DNA of 64,000 nucleotides from Desulfogranum mediterraneum DSM 13871 (GCF_000429965.1 NZ_AUCW01000018.1:62001-126000), one strand, 5' to 3'. Positions 43,611 to 52,715 are shown, counted from the first letter of the stretch. The notes: generated by a model not told the origin, from the letters alone. Numbers and translations are program-made.

Positions 43611-44633
43611 ATGAATATAATCAGTGCGAGTAAAACTGAATCGACCTCCTCTCTTCTTTCGCTAACCGACTTAGTCGTCCGGATTGATACCCCAAAAGGT
43701 ACTGTCTATCCTGTTAATGGTGTGTCTTTTTCCCTTGATTCCGGTCGGACCCTCGGTATTGTGGGTGAGTCCGGATGCGGTAAATCAATGCTCTGTCGTG
43801 CTCTAATTGGTCTCTTGCCACCTGAGGGTCAGGTCGTACGAGGCGTGGATATGCATTTTAACGGAGTTGATATCGGAACACTTCCGGACAAATTTTTCAA
43901 CCGAATCAGGGGCCGTGATATATCCATGGTTTTCCAGAATCCGATGACGTCCCTGAACCCTGTAATGCGTGTGGGAAAACAGATAGGTGAGAATTTGCGT
44001 TTGCACACAACCATAGCATCAAAAGAGGTACGTGAAGCTTCTGTAAATTGTCTCCTGCAGGTAGGGATGCCTAATCCTGAATGTTATTTAGACTGCTACC
44101 CACATCAACTCTCGGGCGGTATGCGCCAGCGTGTGGTAATTGCGATGGCGCTGAGTGCTCGCCCCAAGCTGCTCATTGCAGACGAACCCACCACGGCTTT
44201 GGATGTGACCGTTCAAGCGGAGATTCTGGAACGTTTTCACACTATGCAAATCGAATTCGACATGGCTATCATCCTGGTCACCCATAATCTGGCCATTGCA
44301 GCCAACCACACCGACGAGGTGGCTGTGATGTACGGGGGCAAAATTGTCGAATATGCTCCTACCTCCATATTGTTCAGTCGGATGCTTCACCCCTACACCA
44401 GAGCCCTTATGAACGCCATTCCCCGGCTGGACACAGCCGTAGATGAACCCTTTAAGCTTATCGAGGGAAACCCTCCGGACTTGGCAAACCCGTCCCTTGG
44501 CTGCGGTTTTGCGAATCGATGTCCCTATGCCTCTGATATTTGTCATCGCACCGCACCACCATTGGTAGGCTGTAAAAATAACAATGGCCACAGGTTTGCT
44601 TGTTTTTTCCCACTTGACCCAGAGAAAGAATAG
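43611..44633 (+). CDS. ABC transporter ATP-binding protein (DppD/OppD type)
   Basis: A 340-residue ATPase. Walker A is GESGCGKSM (about 47-55), the Q-loop is VFQNPMTSLNP, the signature is LSGGMRQRV, and Walker B is LLIADEPTTALDV. The C-terminal oligopeptide-type region has Cys residues spaced as C-x-x-x-x-x-C-P...C, the set that binds a 4Fe-4S cluster in several Dpp ATPases. All nucleotide-site residues are intact. It works with the following ATPase. Confidence 0.93.
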   Translation: MNIISASKTESTSSLLSLTDLVVRIDTPKGTVYPVNGVSFSLDSGRTLGIVGESGCGKSMLCRALIGLLPPEGQVVRGVDMHFNGVDIGTLPDKFFNRIRGRDISMVFQNPMTSLNPVMRVGKQIGENLRLHTTIASKEVREASVNCLLQVGMPNPECYLDCYPHQLSGGMRQRVVIAMALSARPKLLIADEPTTALDVTVQAEILERFHTMQIEFDMAIILVTHNLAIAANHTDEVAVMYGGKIVEYAPTSILFSRMLHPYTRALMNAIPRLDTAVDEPFKLIEGNPPDLANPSLGCGFANRCPYASDICHRTAPPLVGCKNNNGHRFACFFPLDPEKE

Positions 44634-44635
44634 CG

Positions 44636-45628
44636 ATGAAAACTTACCAGTCATCTAAAACCGGGGCTGTTCTTGAAGTAAGGGATATTCAGGTGTCATT
44701 TAATATCGGTCGCAAACAGACCATTCACGCTGTTTCCGAAGTCAGTTTTAAGATAAATCGGGAGGAAACTCTCGGACTGGTAGGTGAGTCGGGGTGTGGT
44801 AAATCCAGCCTTGCCCGTGCCATTATGCAGCTTCCACCGCCAATATCAGGTCAGGTGTTTGTGGATGGTTACGATTTGTCTGCAATGGATGCAATGGCCC
44901 TCAGGGGCTTCCGCTCCAGGATTCAGATGGTATTTCAGGATCCTGCCTCTTCTCTAAATCCTGGTCGCCGGGTCGGTCGATCCATTGCCGAGCCACTGCG
45001 AATACAGGGAGTTAAGGACAAAACAGAGAGAATATCCCGGGTTCGGAGCATGATGGCAGCCGTCGGACTAGATCCTGAACAGTATGAGGATCTGTTCCCC
45101 AGTCAACTTTCCGGTGGTCAATGCCAGCGTGTGAGCATTGCGCGGGCCCTTATGACGCGTCCCGATATGCTGATCTGTGATGAATCGGTTTCAGCCTTGG
45201 ATGTATCCGTCCAGGCACAGATCCTCAATTTGCTTAATCAGATCAAAGTAGATTTCGGTCTTGCCATGCTGTTCATTTCCCATGACCTTGCCGTGGTCAA
45301 GAGAGTATCCGACCGGGTGGCGGTCATGTATAAGGGAACCATCTGCGAGTTGGCTCCAGTCCAAGAACTCTACTCCCGCCCAACCCATCCTTATACAGTC
45401 GTTCTGCTCAACGCCGTTCTCCAACCACTCCCAGGAAAACGACGGTTGGCAGACATCAAGGTACCAAATCGCAATGAGTTATCATCTTCCACTGCTTCAC
45501 CTTGCGGATGTCGTTTTCATCCTCGCTGCTCACTGATGAAACGGCTTTGCGCCGAACAAGCTCCACGGTTATCGGAAATTGAAAATGGACATTTTGTGGC
45601 ATGCCATTTCCCTTATTCTAAAACATAA
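44636..45628 (+). CDS. ABC transporter ATP-binding protein (DppF/OppF type)
   Basis: A 330-residue second ATPase, with Walker A GESGCGKSS, Q-loop VFQDPASSLNPG, signature LSGGQCQRV and Walker B MLICDESVSALDV. The final residue of the Walker B motif (DES instead of DEP) is common in DppF proteins. The C-terminus has CGCRFHPRCSLMKRLC. It ends the seven-gene tetR-SBP-MT-permease-permease-ATPase-ATPase run. No terminator with a T run is evident right after it. Confidence 0.93.
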   Translation: MKTYQSSKTGAVLEVRDIQVSFNIGRKQTIHAVSEVSFKINREETLGLVGESGCGKSSLARAIMQLPPPISGQVFVDGYDLSAMDAMALRGFRSRIQMVFQDPASSLNPGRRVGRSIAEPLRIQGVKDKTERISRVRSMMAAVGLDPEQYEDLFPSQLSGGQCQRVSIARALMTRPDMLICDESVSALDVSVQAQILNLLNQIKVDFGLAMLFISHDLAVVKRVSDRVAVMYKGTICELAPVQELYSRPTHPYTVVLLNAVLQPLPGKRRLADIKVPNRNELSSSTASPCGCRFHPRCSLMKRLCAEQAPRLSEIENGHFVACHFPYSKT

Positions 45629-46279
45629 AACACTATTAAACTGAATTGTCTGATCCTCTGTTATAAATTGCTCTTTGTCATAGTTGCAGAACGGGAGGAG
45701 ATGCCCAATTCCTCTCTGTCACCATCCATCACCGTGCATAACACGGATGCGGTCCTTGGTTAAAACTTTCTTTCGGGTTTCCCTCACGCCAGTTTTTACG
45801 TAAAATTAGGGCATTGCATTGAATTTCCGGACAGGCCTATTTTCGACTAAACTGCTGTAGCAGGGCGGGGTTAGCTGTTAAACCCTTTTGGGAGATCCGG
45901 ATATAGCCAGATAAATGACTGGGAAGGGAGAGCCCGCCCTGCCATACCTTGGGAGATCCCGAGAGACCCGAATGGAGTTGCCGAAAGTTGGACCAGGGCC
46001 GAGTTGCTCACCCTGGATCTCCGCTGCCAGTCGATCGGCTGGATCCTTTCAACTCTTTATACCCTTTTAGCTCTATGGCAGGTGAAGTGGCGGCTGAAGA
46101 GATCGTCCTCTCCGGAAGGGAAGAGGGCCGGGGTTCGTGGTGATTGGGCTCAGGACACCTATATATTCAACCCATTGTATTGTTATCCCTGGTATGCTCA
46201 ACCAAATCACAGTAGATTGCTGTGTGCCAACAGCCTGCTCCGGGCCGCCCTCCTCCCCATGTATATAGCAAGGTGAGAT
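45629..46279. other. Intergenic region ending the AT-rich island
   Basis: 650 bp between the ABC operon and pta. No ORF with family features. Near the middle, GCAGGGCGGG (45860-45869) and CCCGCCCTGC (45933-45942) form a 10-bp inverted pair, and GGGAGATCC occurs twice (about 45890 and 45951). Composition turns GC-rich again from about 45860, marking the right boundary of the acquired segment. The pta ribosome site AAGGTGAG is at about 46270. Confidence 0.5.
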
Positions 46280-48385
46280 ATGTCTAAGAATTTGTACATC
46301 ACAGCTCTTGAGCCCCAAAGCGGCATGTCCCTCATCAGTTTGGGGGTCATGGAATTCCTGGTGCGCAACCTGGAACGGGTGGCCTTTTTTCGACCGATCA
46401 TCAACACCAGCCGCTATGAAGACGGGATCGATAAGACCATTGAGCTGATCTCCAGCTACCATAATCTGGACATCCCCTATGAGCAGATGTACGCCTTTAC
46501 CTTTGATGAGGCGCGGAGGCTGATCACCGCACAGCAGAGCGACAGCTTAGTGGAGGGTATCCTCAGCCAATATAAGGCCCTTGAAGCCGAGTATGATTTC
46601 GTCCTCTGTCTGGGCACCGACTTTGAGAGCGATTCTGCAGCCTTTGAGTTTGAGTTGAATGTAGATATCGCCAACAACCTGAGTTGTCCGCTGCTGATGA
46701 TCGCCAATGCCTCCCAGGCCACGGTTGACGGGATGCTCAAGACCTGTGAATTTGCCATCGAAGCCTTTGGCGACAGGGGCGCCGGTCTGGTGGCCATGAT
46801 CCTTAACCGCACCCCTCCTGCCATACAGGACCTGCTCCTGGCAACCTTGGAGGAAAAACTGGGATCCAAGCTTGATCGTATCTATTCCATTCCCATGGAT
46901 GAATCCCTGACCAGGTTGACCATGGCCGAGGTCGTCAGCGCGCTCAAGGGCGAGGTTCTCTATGGCAAGGATCAACTCAACCGGCTGGTGAGCCGTTTTG
47001 TGGTGGCAGCGATGAACCTGCAAAACTATCTGCCAAGGCTTGCCGATGACAACCTGGTCATCACCCCGGTGGATCGTCTTGACATCATTCTCGGTACCCT
47101 GGCAGCCTACCGCTCAACCAGTATGCCGAATATTTCCGGTATGGTGCTGACAGGTTATCTCCAGGCGGACAAGACCCTCCGGGACCTGCTTGAAGGGGCT
47201 GAAGGTCTGGTCCCCATCGTCAAGGTTGAAGACGATACCTTTAATACGGCCCTGGAGATCAAGGCCATCCGTACCTACATCACCCCCCAGTCGCCTCGGA
47301 AGATAGCCACCGCCCTGGGCCTCTTTGAAGACCATGTGGATACCACGGCCCTGCGGAAAAGAATCATCCGCTACTCCAGCCTCTATACCTCACCCAAGAT
47401 GTTTGAGTTCGGCCTCTTAAAACGCGCCAGAAGCCATAAACAGCTCATTGTTCTCCCTGAAGGCGAGGAGGAGCGTATCCTGAAGGCAGCCGAGATTCTC
47501 ATCCATCGCGACGCCGTTGATATTATCCTCTTGGGGAGGCCGAAAGAAATACGAAGTAAAATAAGTGAGTTCGGGCTTTCGCTCGAAGGGGTCGAGATCA
47601 TCGAACCGACGGCTTCTCCGCATTTTGACGACTATGCGGCCACCTATTTTCAACTCCGCCGTCATAAAGGCATCACCGCCGATAATGCCCGGGACGTCAT
47701 GAGCGGGGTCAATCACTTCGGCACCATGATGGTCTACAAGGGGCATGCAGACGGCATGGTGTCCGGTGCGGTCCACTCCACCCTGCAGACCGTGCGGCCC
47801 TCCCTGGAATTCGTGAAGACCAAGCCCGGCAGCACCATCATGTCCAGCGTGTTTTTCATGTGCCTGGAAGATCGGGTGCTCGCCTATGCCGACTGCGCCG
47901 TCAACCCCAGGCCCAGCGCCGAACAGCTTGCCGAGATTGCCATCGAAACTTCGAAGACCGCCAGCCTCTTTGGCATTAAACCGCTGGTGGCCATGCTCTC
48001 CTACTCTTCGGGCTCCTCAGGCAGAGGGGAGGAGGTGGATAAGGTAAAGGAGGCCACCCGGATCGCCCAGGAACGTGCCCCGGAGCTCCTCCTGGAAGGT
48101 CCCATCCAGTACGATGCGGCGGTTGACGCCGAGGTCGCCAGGACCAAGATGCCGGAGAGCAAGGTGGCGGGCAGGGCCACGGTCTTTATCTTTCCGGATC
48201 TCAACACCGGCAACAACACCTACAAGGCGGTGCAGCGTTCCGCCGGAGCAGTTGCGATCGGTCCGATCATGCAGGGCCTGAACAGGCCGGTGAATGACCT
48301 GAGTCGAGGTTGCCTGATCCCCGATATCGTCAATACCGTGGCCATTACCGCCATCCAGGCCCAGGCGGAAAAGGGCTTGAGCTGA
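46280..48385 (+). CDS. pta: Phosphate acetyltransferase (long form with BioD-like and DRTGG domains)
   Basis: The 701-residue enzyme exchanges acetyl-CoA and acetyl phosphate. The N-terminal third is a degenerate AAA/BioD-like domain (TALEPQSGMSLISLG replaces an intact P-loop), the centre is a DRTGG domain (about 220-340), and the catalytic PTA domain (about 375-700) has VLPEGEEERIL, DGMVSGAVHSTLQTVRP, YADCAVNPRP and LSYSSGSSG. Length equals the E. coli-type Pta. AckA is not in the window, so the acetate kinase partner must be elsewhere. Confidence 0.93.
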   Translation: MSKNLYITALEPQSGMSLISLGVMEFLVRNLERVAFFRPIINTSRYEDGIDKTIELISSYHNLDIPYEQMYAFTFDEARRLITAQQSDSLVEGILSQYKALEAEYDFVLCLGTDFESDSAAFEFELNVDIANNLSCPLLMIANASQATVDGMLKTCEFAIEAFGDRGAGLVAMILNRTPPAIQDLLLATLEEKLGSKLDRIYSIPMDESLTRLTMAEVVSALKGEVLYGKDQLNRLVSRFVVAAMNLQNYLPRLADDNLVITPVDRLDIILGTLAAYRSTSMPNISGMVLTGYLQADKTLRDLLEGAEGLVPIVKVEDDTFNTALEIKAIRTYITPQSPRKIATALGLFEDHVDTTALRKRIIRYSSLYTSPKMFEFGLLKRARSHKQLIVLPEGEEERILKAAEILIHRDAVDIILLGRPKEIRSKISEFGLSLEGVEIIEPTASPHFDDYAATYFQLRRHKGITADNARDVMSGVNHFGTMMVYKGHADGMVSGAVHSTLQTVRPSLEFVKTKPGSTIMSSVFFMCLEDRVLAYADCAVNPRPSAEQLAEIAIETSKTASLFGIKPLVAMLSYSSGSSGRGEEVDKVKEATRIAQERAPELLLEGPIQYDAAVDAEVARTKMPESKVAGRATVFIFPDLNTGNNTYKAVQRSAGAVAIGPIMQGLNRPVNDLSRGCLIPDIVNTVAITAIQAQAEKGLS

Positions 48386-48460
48386 TACGCTCTAATCCAG
48401 GCCCCCTGGGCCAGGGTGCCACCTTTTGCCAATCGTTTGACCTGGTCCTGTCCATGGATG

Positions 48461-48529
48461 ACAGGTGTGTACGCGCCTGCAACGGCGATTAAGCCGCTTG
48501 GCTTTGGAGACCGGGGACGACTATCAGGA
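48461..48529 (+). pseudogene. Short fragment of a cheR-type gene
   Basis: 69 bases align without gaps to 51983-52051 inside the CheR-type gene, with about 62 identities. The plus frame reads QVCTRLQRRLSRLALETGDD against QVCKRLQRRLSSLALETVDD, and ends at a TAA shortly after. Neither flank continues the homology. The fragment is 76 bp after the pta stop and is most simply the scar of a duplicated or replaced cheR gene, or a sequence that has been copied many times in this genome. Confidence 0.75.
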
Positions 48530-48530
48530 A

Positions 48531-48553
48531 TAAATTCGGGTCTGTCCCCGATT
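48531..48553. repeat. Small GGGGACAG-type palindrome
   Basis: AAATTCGGG and CCCCGATTT flank TCTGT, giving a hairpin that carries CGGGGACAG on the minus strand, the same core as the palindrome at 37060. It directly follows the cheR fragment. Confidence 0.45.
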
Positions 48554-48625
48554 TGACTGTACAAATGGGTAGCTATCGATTCATTGAAATTAATATGATT
48601 ACAGGCCGGGATCTGTAAACCACTG

Positions 48626-49822
48626 TTAGAGTCTGATGATCTCCTGCGGGGCACGGGTTAAAACCTGAAGCCCGTCTGGTTTGAGGCAACAGCTGTTTTC
48701 AATGCCTATGGCTCCTTCCGGGAAGACGAATTTAGGTCCTTCCAGGGCAAAGGTCATGCCAGGCACCAGCGGCGTCTTCACGCCTTTGGCAAAGATCGGG
48801 TATTCATCCAGTTCCAAGCCGATTCCATGGCCGATGAAACGAGCCCTGTCCTTGCCGATCCCCATGAAATGATCTCCCAGTCCCCTCTCCTCGGCCAGTG
48901 AGACTGCCCGTTCATAGATATCTTCGCAGATGGTTCCAGGCCTGATCATCTCGATGAGTTCGTTTTGGATGCTCAAGGCAGCATTGTGGGCCTGTTGCAA
49001 CTGTTCGGAGACCGAGCCGAGGACAAACATCCGTGCCCCGTCGGCAAGATAGCCGTTAATCAGGCAGGAGTAGTCGATGAAGATAATCTCGTTGCGGCCG
49101 ATGGTTTTCCAGCCCGCCCCATGCGGGTTGTTGGCCGGGGTCAGACCGCTGCCGTTCACCGCACTGTCGAAGTAGGAGGGAACCGCTCCGCTTGTCCCGG
49201 AGACGATGTTGCCGAGGAAAAAGTCCTGATTAAAGGTCCGCATCTTGCTGCAACCCGCATACCCCCGCCGTCGCAACCCTGCCTCAAAGAGGCTGGCCAG
49301 CTCGATCTCAGTCATTCCCTCGCAGACCATGGCAGGTACCTCGCTAAAGACCTGATCGAGGATGGTGCAGGCTTCCTGAAGTAGGTTTATTTCGTGGTCA
49401 GACTTGATCATCCGAATCCTCTTGAGCGAGTCGGAAATGTCCGTCAGATTGGTGTCGTAGAATATTTTTTTATAGAATTTCCAATTGTTGTACGGGATGA
49501 CATCCAGCTCCATTCCCAGGTTTTCCAGGGGACACCCCCTCTGCTGAAGGATCTCGGGGATCTTTTTCAGACTTTGTAACTCCATGATCTGCTCAATCGG
49601 TGATTCAATCAGGGCGCGGTGATAACTCTTGCGGGCCATGAGCAGCGGTTCGCCGATCCGGGGGATAAACAGATGGCAACTTTGTGAGGTGCCGCTGAGA
49701 TAGAAGAGGTTGGTATGATGGACAATCAGAGCCCCGTCCATCTCCTGTTGTGCCAGGATTGCCTGGAGGGCCTGGATACGGGTATCGATTTCGTTCTTGG
49801 GTGTGTAGAGCATCTCGGTCAT
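48626..49822 (-). CDS. M24-family aminopeptidase (Xaa-Pro peptidase type)
   Basis: A 398-residue creatinase/prolidase fold protein. The N-terminal creatinase-like domain (about 1-150) precedes a pita-bread domain with all five metal ligands visible: Asp in IFIDYS, Asp in LADGARMF, His in IGHGIGLELDE, Glu in FALEGPK and Glu in IGIENS. Members cleave Xaa-Pro bonds or hydrolyse small amides such as N-acetyl-diaminobutyrate or carnitine-like substrates. ATG 49822 matches the family start; ATG 49861 is in frame. It diverges from the MocR-type regulator across about 150 bp and may be controlled by it. Confidence 0.87.
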   Translation of the reverse strand: MTEMLYTPKNEIDTRIQALQAILAQQEMDGALIVHHTNLFYLSGTSQSCHLFIPRIGEPLLMARKSYHRALIESPIEQIMELQSLKKIPEILQQRGCPLENLGMELDVIPYNNWKFYKKIFYDTNLTDISDSLKRIRMIKSDHEINLLQEACTILDQVFSEVPAMVCEGMTEIELASLFEAGLRRRGYAGCSKMRTFNQDFFLGNIVSGTSGAVPSYFDSAVNGSGLTPANNPHGAGWKTIGRNEIIFIDYSCLINGYLADGARMFVLGSVSEQLQQAHNAALSIQNELIEMIRPGTICEDIYERAVSLAEERGLGDHFMGIGKDRARFIGHGIGLELDEYPIFAKGVKTPLVPGMTFALEGPKFVFPEGAIGIENSCCLKPDGLQVLTRAPQEIIRL

Positions 49823-49973
49823 TGCTTCGCTTCTCCCGGTGATAATGTTCCTCGATAACAAGTGTTGTTTAAAGTGTTGTATCCACGATTTATGGTGACC
49901 GGAGCCTACCCGTTCTGGTAAAGAAATAACAGCAGCAGAAACTGGGAAAAAAAACCATAACAGAAGGGGCGTT

Positions 49974-51443
49974 ATGGCTGCAGGGGAGAAAGAACTGACA
50001 CCAGGTTTTCGTTACCAACAGCTCGCTTTGGAGTTGGAGGAGAAGATCAGGGGAGGGCAGTACAGGGTGGGGGAACGGTTGCCTTCGCTCCGAGAGCTCC
50101 ATAACCGTACCGCACTCAGCATCACCACCATTGCCCATGCCTATATGGAATTGGAGGCACGCGGCATGGTTGAGTCCCGGGAAAGGTCAGGTTACTATGT
50201 CCGGCCTCTGATCAGGAATCTATTGCCCCTGCCACTGACTGAGCTGCAGCCAGTCGCTCGGCCGCGTAAGGTACCGATCAATCCGCTGGCCGAGTCGATC
50301 CTCTCGGCGATTCGTGACCGGGACGTGCTGCCTTTTGGTGAGGCCCTGCCGGCAAATACGTTGCTGCCGTCGCGGCAGTTAGCGCGATCCGCGAGAGCAG
50401 TTACGGCTACGTATTTCGAGGGCGGAGGACTCCATTACGATCCCGCCAACGGGGTTGCTGCACTCAAGCGGCAGATAGCCGCTCGCTCCATCGGTTTTTG
50501 CCGGGGGATCGATGCGGAGGAAATCATCGTCACCAATGGCTGCATGGATGCTATTCGGCTCTGTCTTCGTGCCGTGGCCCAGCCGGGTGATATCGTCATT
50601 ATAGAGTCACCGACTTTTAGCTGTTATCTCCAGCTGATCGGAAAAATGGGACTGCTTGCCCTCGAGATTCCGACCAGTCCGCGTACAGGGATTGATCTGG
50701 GCCTGCTCGAAGAGGCGCTGTTCAACGGGGTGTGGCGGCGCAATCGTGTGGCAGCCTGTCTGCTTAACCCCTCCTTTCATAATCCCCTCGGATTCCATAT
50801 GGCTGACGAGAGCAAGAGGGAACTGGTGGAGATGCTCGCCGTCCACGGAGTTCCGCTCATTGAGGACGACAGCTGCGGTGAGTTGTCCATCGGTGATTCC
50901 CGTCCGGCCCCGCTTAAGAGCTTCGATACCCGAGGCTTGGTACTCTACTGCTCATCTTTTTCCAAGACAGTGGCCCCGGATTTCCGGGTGGGCTGGGTGG
51001 TGCCTGGCCGTTTTCGGGAAGAAATTCTCCGTCTCAAATTCAACTCGTCGATTGCTCAGGCAAAACTACCCCAGCTGATTCTCGCCGATTTTTTTGAGAA
51101 CAGACAGTATGAACGCCATCTCAGGAGATTGCGGGTCGCTATCAAGGGTCAGCTTGGGAGCACGAGCCATGCCATTGCCCGTTATTTTCCTGAAGGCACC
51201 AAGATGACGGCGCCGGAAGGGGGCTATATGATATGGCTTGAGTTGGCGGCAGATGTGGACGGCGTGAAATTGTTTCATCTGGCTAGAGAAGAAGGTATCT
51301 TTATCGTTCCAGGGGTGGTCTTCAGCAGCACCGGCAGGTTCAATAACTGCATCCGGATCAGTTGCGGCACCCCCTGGAGTGAGCGAATGGAAAAGGGCAT
51401 GGAAAGGCTTGGGGTGCTCGTCGACCGGCTGCAGTCGGCATAA
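49974..51443 (+). CDS. MocR-type regulator: GntR DNA-binding plus PLP aminotransferase domain
   Basis: A 489-residue protein with a GntR winged helix (about 12-80; RVGERLPSLRELHNRTALSI) and a fold-type I aminotransferase domain (about 110-485). The PLP lysine is in YCSSFSKTVAPDFRVGW, and VTNGCMDAIRLCLRAV and ESPTFSCYLQ are aminotransferase blocks. MocR proteins (PdxR, GabR, EhuR) sense amines or PLP. The gene is divergent from the M24 peptidase, so that operon is the obvious target. The stop TAA is contiguous with repeat copy D. Confidence 0.9.
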   Translation: MAAGEKELTPGFRYQQLALELEEKIRGGQYRVGERLPSLRELHNRTALSITTIAHAYMELEARGMVESRERSGYYVRPLIRNLLPLPLTELQPVARPRKVPINPLAESILSAIRDRDVLPFGEALPANTLLPSRQLARSARAVTATYFEGGGLHYDPANGVAALKRQIAARSIGFCRGIDAEEIIVTNGCMDAIRLCLRAVAQPGDIVIIESPTFSCYLQLIGKMGLLALEIPTSPRTGIDLGLLEEALFNGVWRRNRVAACLLNPSFHNPLGFHMADESKRELVEMLAVHGVPLIEDDSCGELSIGDSRPAPLKSFDTRGLVLYCSSFSKTVAPDFRVGWVVPGRFREEILRLKFNSSIAQAKLPQLILADFFENRQYERHLRRLRVAIKGQLGSTSHAIARYFPEGTKMTAPEGGYMIWLELAADVDGVKLFHLAREEGIFIVPGVVFSSTGRFNNCIRISCGTPWSERMEKGMERLGVLVDRLQSA

Positions 51444-51582
51444 GGCTACCTTGAAAAATTGCTTATTCTTCCAAACTTTGCTTGTGGCGATTATTTTAGT
51501 CCGGGATATCAGTTGAATGCCTGCGATCAAGTCTTCCCCATGCTGTATTCTTGATCAAACTATATAATTCTTCAATGTACCC
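51444..51582 (-). repeat. Dispersed repeat, copy D (diverged, reversed)
   Basis: Begins GGCTACCTTGAAAAATTGC and ends TTCTTCAATGTACCC, with matches to reversed copies A-C distributed along the length: TTCTTCCAA, ATTTTAGTCC-GG-ATATCA, CTTGATC-AA. It is more decayed than the other copies, and the inner stem and GAGCGCAACG block are poorly kept. It abuts the MocR stop codon. Confidence 0.65.
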
Positions 51583-51896
51583 ATAAGCTGGCGAAAGAGA
51601 GGGGAACGATCAGGAATTAAGATCACCTTTTGTCCCGGAAAATGGTCAGTGCTGGCGAGCGGGAAGAACTGATACTTTGGGATAATCCGGGGAACAGTTT
51701 TTTTTTCGAAGGAGAAAAAAGAGGTCGTTTCAGTCTGATTGACGACTCGTTTCGTCTTTCGCCCCCTGCCGGCGAGGAGAGAGGCCTTCAGAGAGGCATC
51801 GGGAGGGAACGGATATCGGTGGAAGTGCAATGAAAGCCTGTCTTAGGCTGGTGCATCACTGCCTGTTGTTACAAGTACCAGGAGCGGAGTACGACC
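51583..51896. other. Intergenic region before the CheR-type gene
   Basis: About 314 bp. Overlapping short frames exist on both strands (67 codons plus, 91 codons minus) but have no family features. Nothing else recognised. Confidence 0.4.
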
Positions 51897-52715
51897 ATGC
51901 GGGATGAAGAGTGTGTCCGCTTTCTCCAGTGGGCCTTGCCCCAACTGGAGCTGCGTTGGCCCGGCTTTCGTAAGGTTCGGGCACAGGTGTGTAAGCGCCT
52001 GCAACGGCGATTAAGCTCCTTGGCTTTGGAGACGGTGGACGACTATCAAGGCTTCCTGACAGCACATCCGGAGGAATGGGAGGTACTGGACGAAATGAGC
52101 CGGGTAACGATCTCCCGTTTTTATCGTGACCGGATGATGTGCACCTTTCTCGAGCAGGAGGTGCTGCCAAGCTTGGCTGAGCAGGCAATGTCCCGGGGTG
52201 ATCACTGCCTGAAGGTCTGGAGCGTGGGCTGCTGTTGCGGTGAAGAGCCCTATACGGTGGCTATTATCTGGAAGTTGGGCCTGCAGACACGCTTTCCCCG
52301 ACTGGGTCTGCAGATTGTTGCCACTGATGCCAATCCGGATATGGTCCGCCGGGCCCGCCGCGGCTGTTATCCCCTTGGCAGTGTAAAAAATCTGCCCCGA
52401 AAATGGCGGGAACGAGCCTTTACGCGCCAGGGAGATGATTATTGTCTTAAGGCAGCGTACCGTGCAGATACCGTGTTTATGGTCCAGGATGTACGCGAGG
52501 CCATGCCCTCGGAACGATTCGACCTGGTACTCTGTCGCAACCTGGTCTTCACCTATTATCAGGAGGAGCTGCAATCTGAGTTGCTTGGCCGACTAACAGG
52601 GGTTGTGAGAACAGGAGGGGCCCTGGTGATTGGTATTCATGAACAGCTGCCCGCAGAACTCAGCGGCTTGAGGGTCTGGTCTGAAAAAGTACGAATCTAT
52701 CGGAAGACAGCATGA
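51897..52715 (+). CDS. CheR-type protein methyltransferase
   Basis: A 272-residue CheR-family enzyme. The N-terminal helical domain leads to SRFYRDRMM, the SAM motif SVGCCCGEEPYTVAI (usual form SAGCSTGEEPYSLA), a second motif VATDANPDMVRRARRG, and LVLCRNLVFTYYQ. Typical CheR methylates chemoreceptor glutamates, but no che or mcp genes are adjacent and the RNxxxY region is slightly changed. It might act on another acidic target. The next gene follows 67 bp downstream. A 69-bp copy of part of this gene is at 48461. Confidence 0.87.
   Translation: MRDEECVRFLQWALPQLELRWPGFRKVRAQVCKRLQRRLSSLALETVDDYQGFLTAHPEEWEVLDEMSRVTISRFYRDRMMCTFLEQEVLPSLAEQAMSRGDHCLKVWSVGCCCGEEPYTVAIIWKLGLQTRFPRLGLQIVATDANPDMVRRARRGCYPLGSVKNLPRKWRERAFTRQGDDYCLKAAYRADTVFMVQDVREAMPSERFDLVLCRNLVFTYYQEELQSELLGRLTGVVRTGGALVIGIHEQLPAELSGLRVWSEKVRIYRKTA

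Noticed and set aside
38837-45628. Calling the ABC operon a nickel or opine-metallophore (cnt) importer
   Set aside because: The binding protein belongs to the broad SBP_bac_5 group and no CntK/CntM-like genes are present. The analogy is kept only as a hypothesis in the findings.
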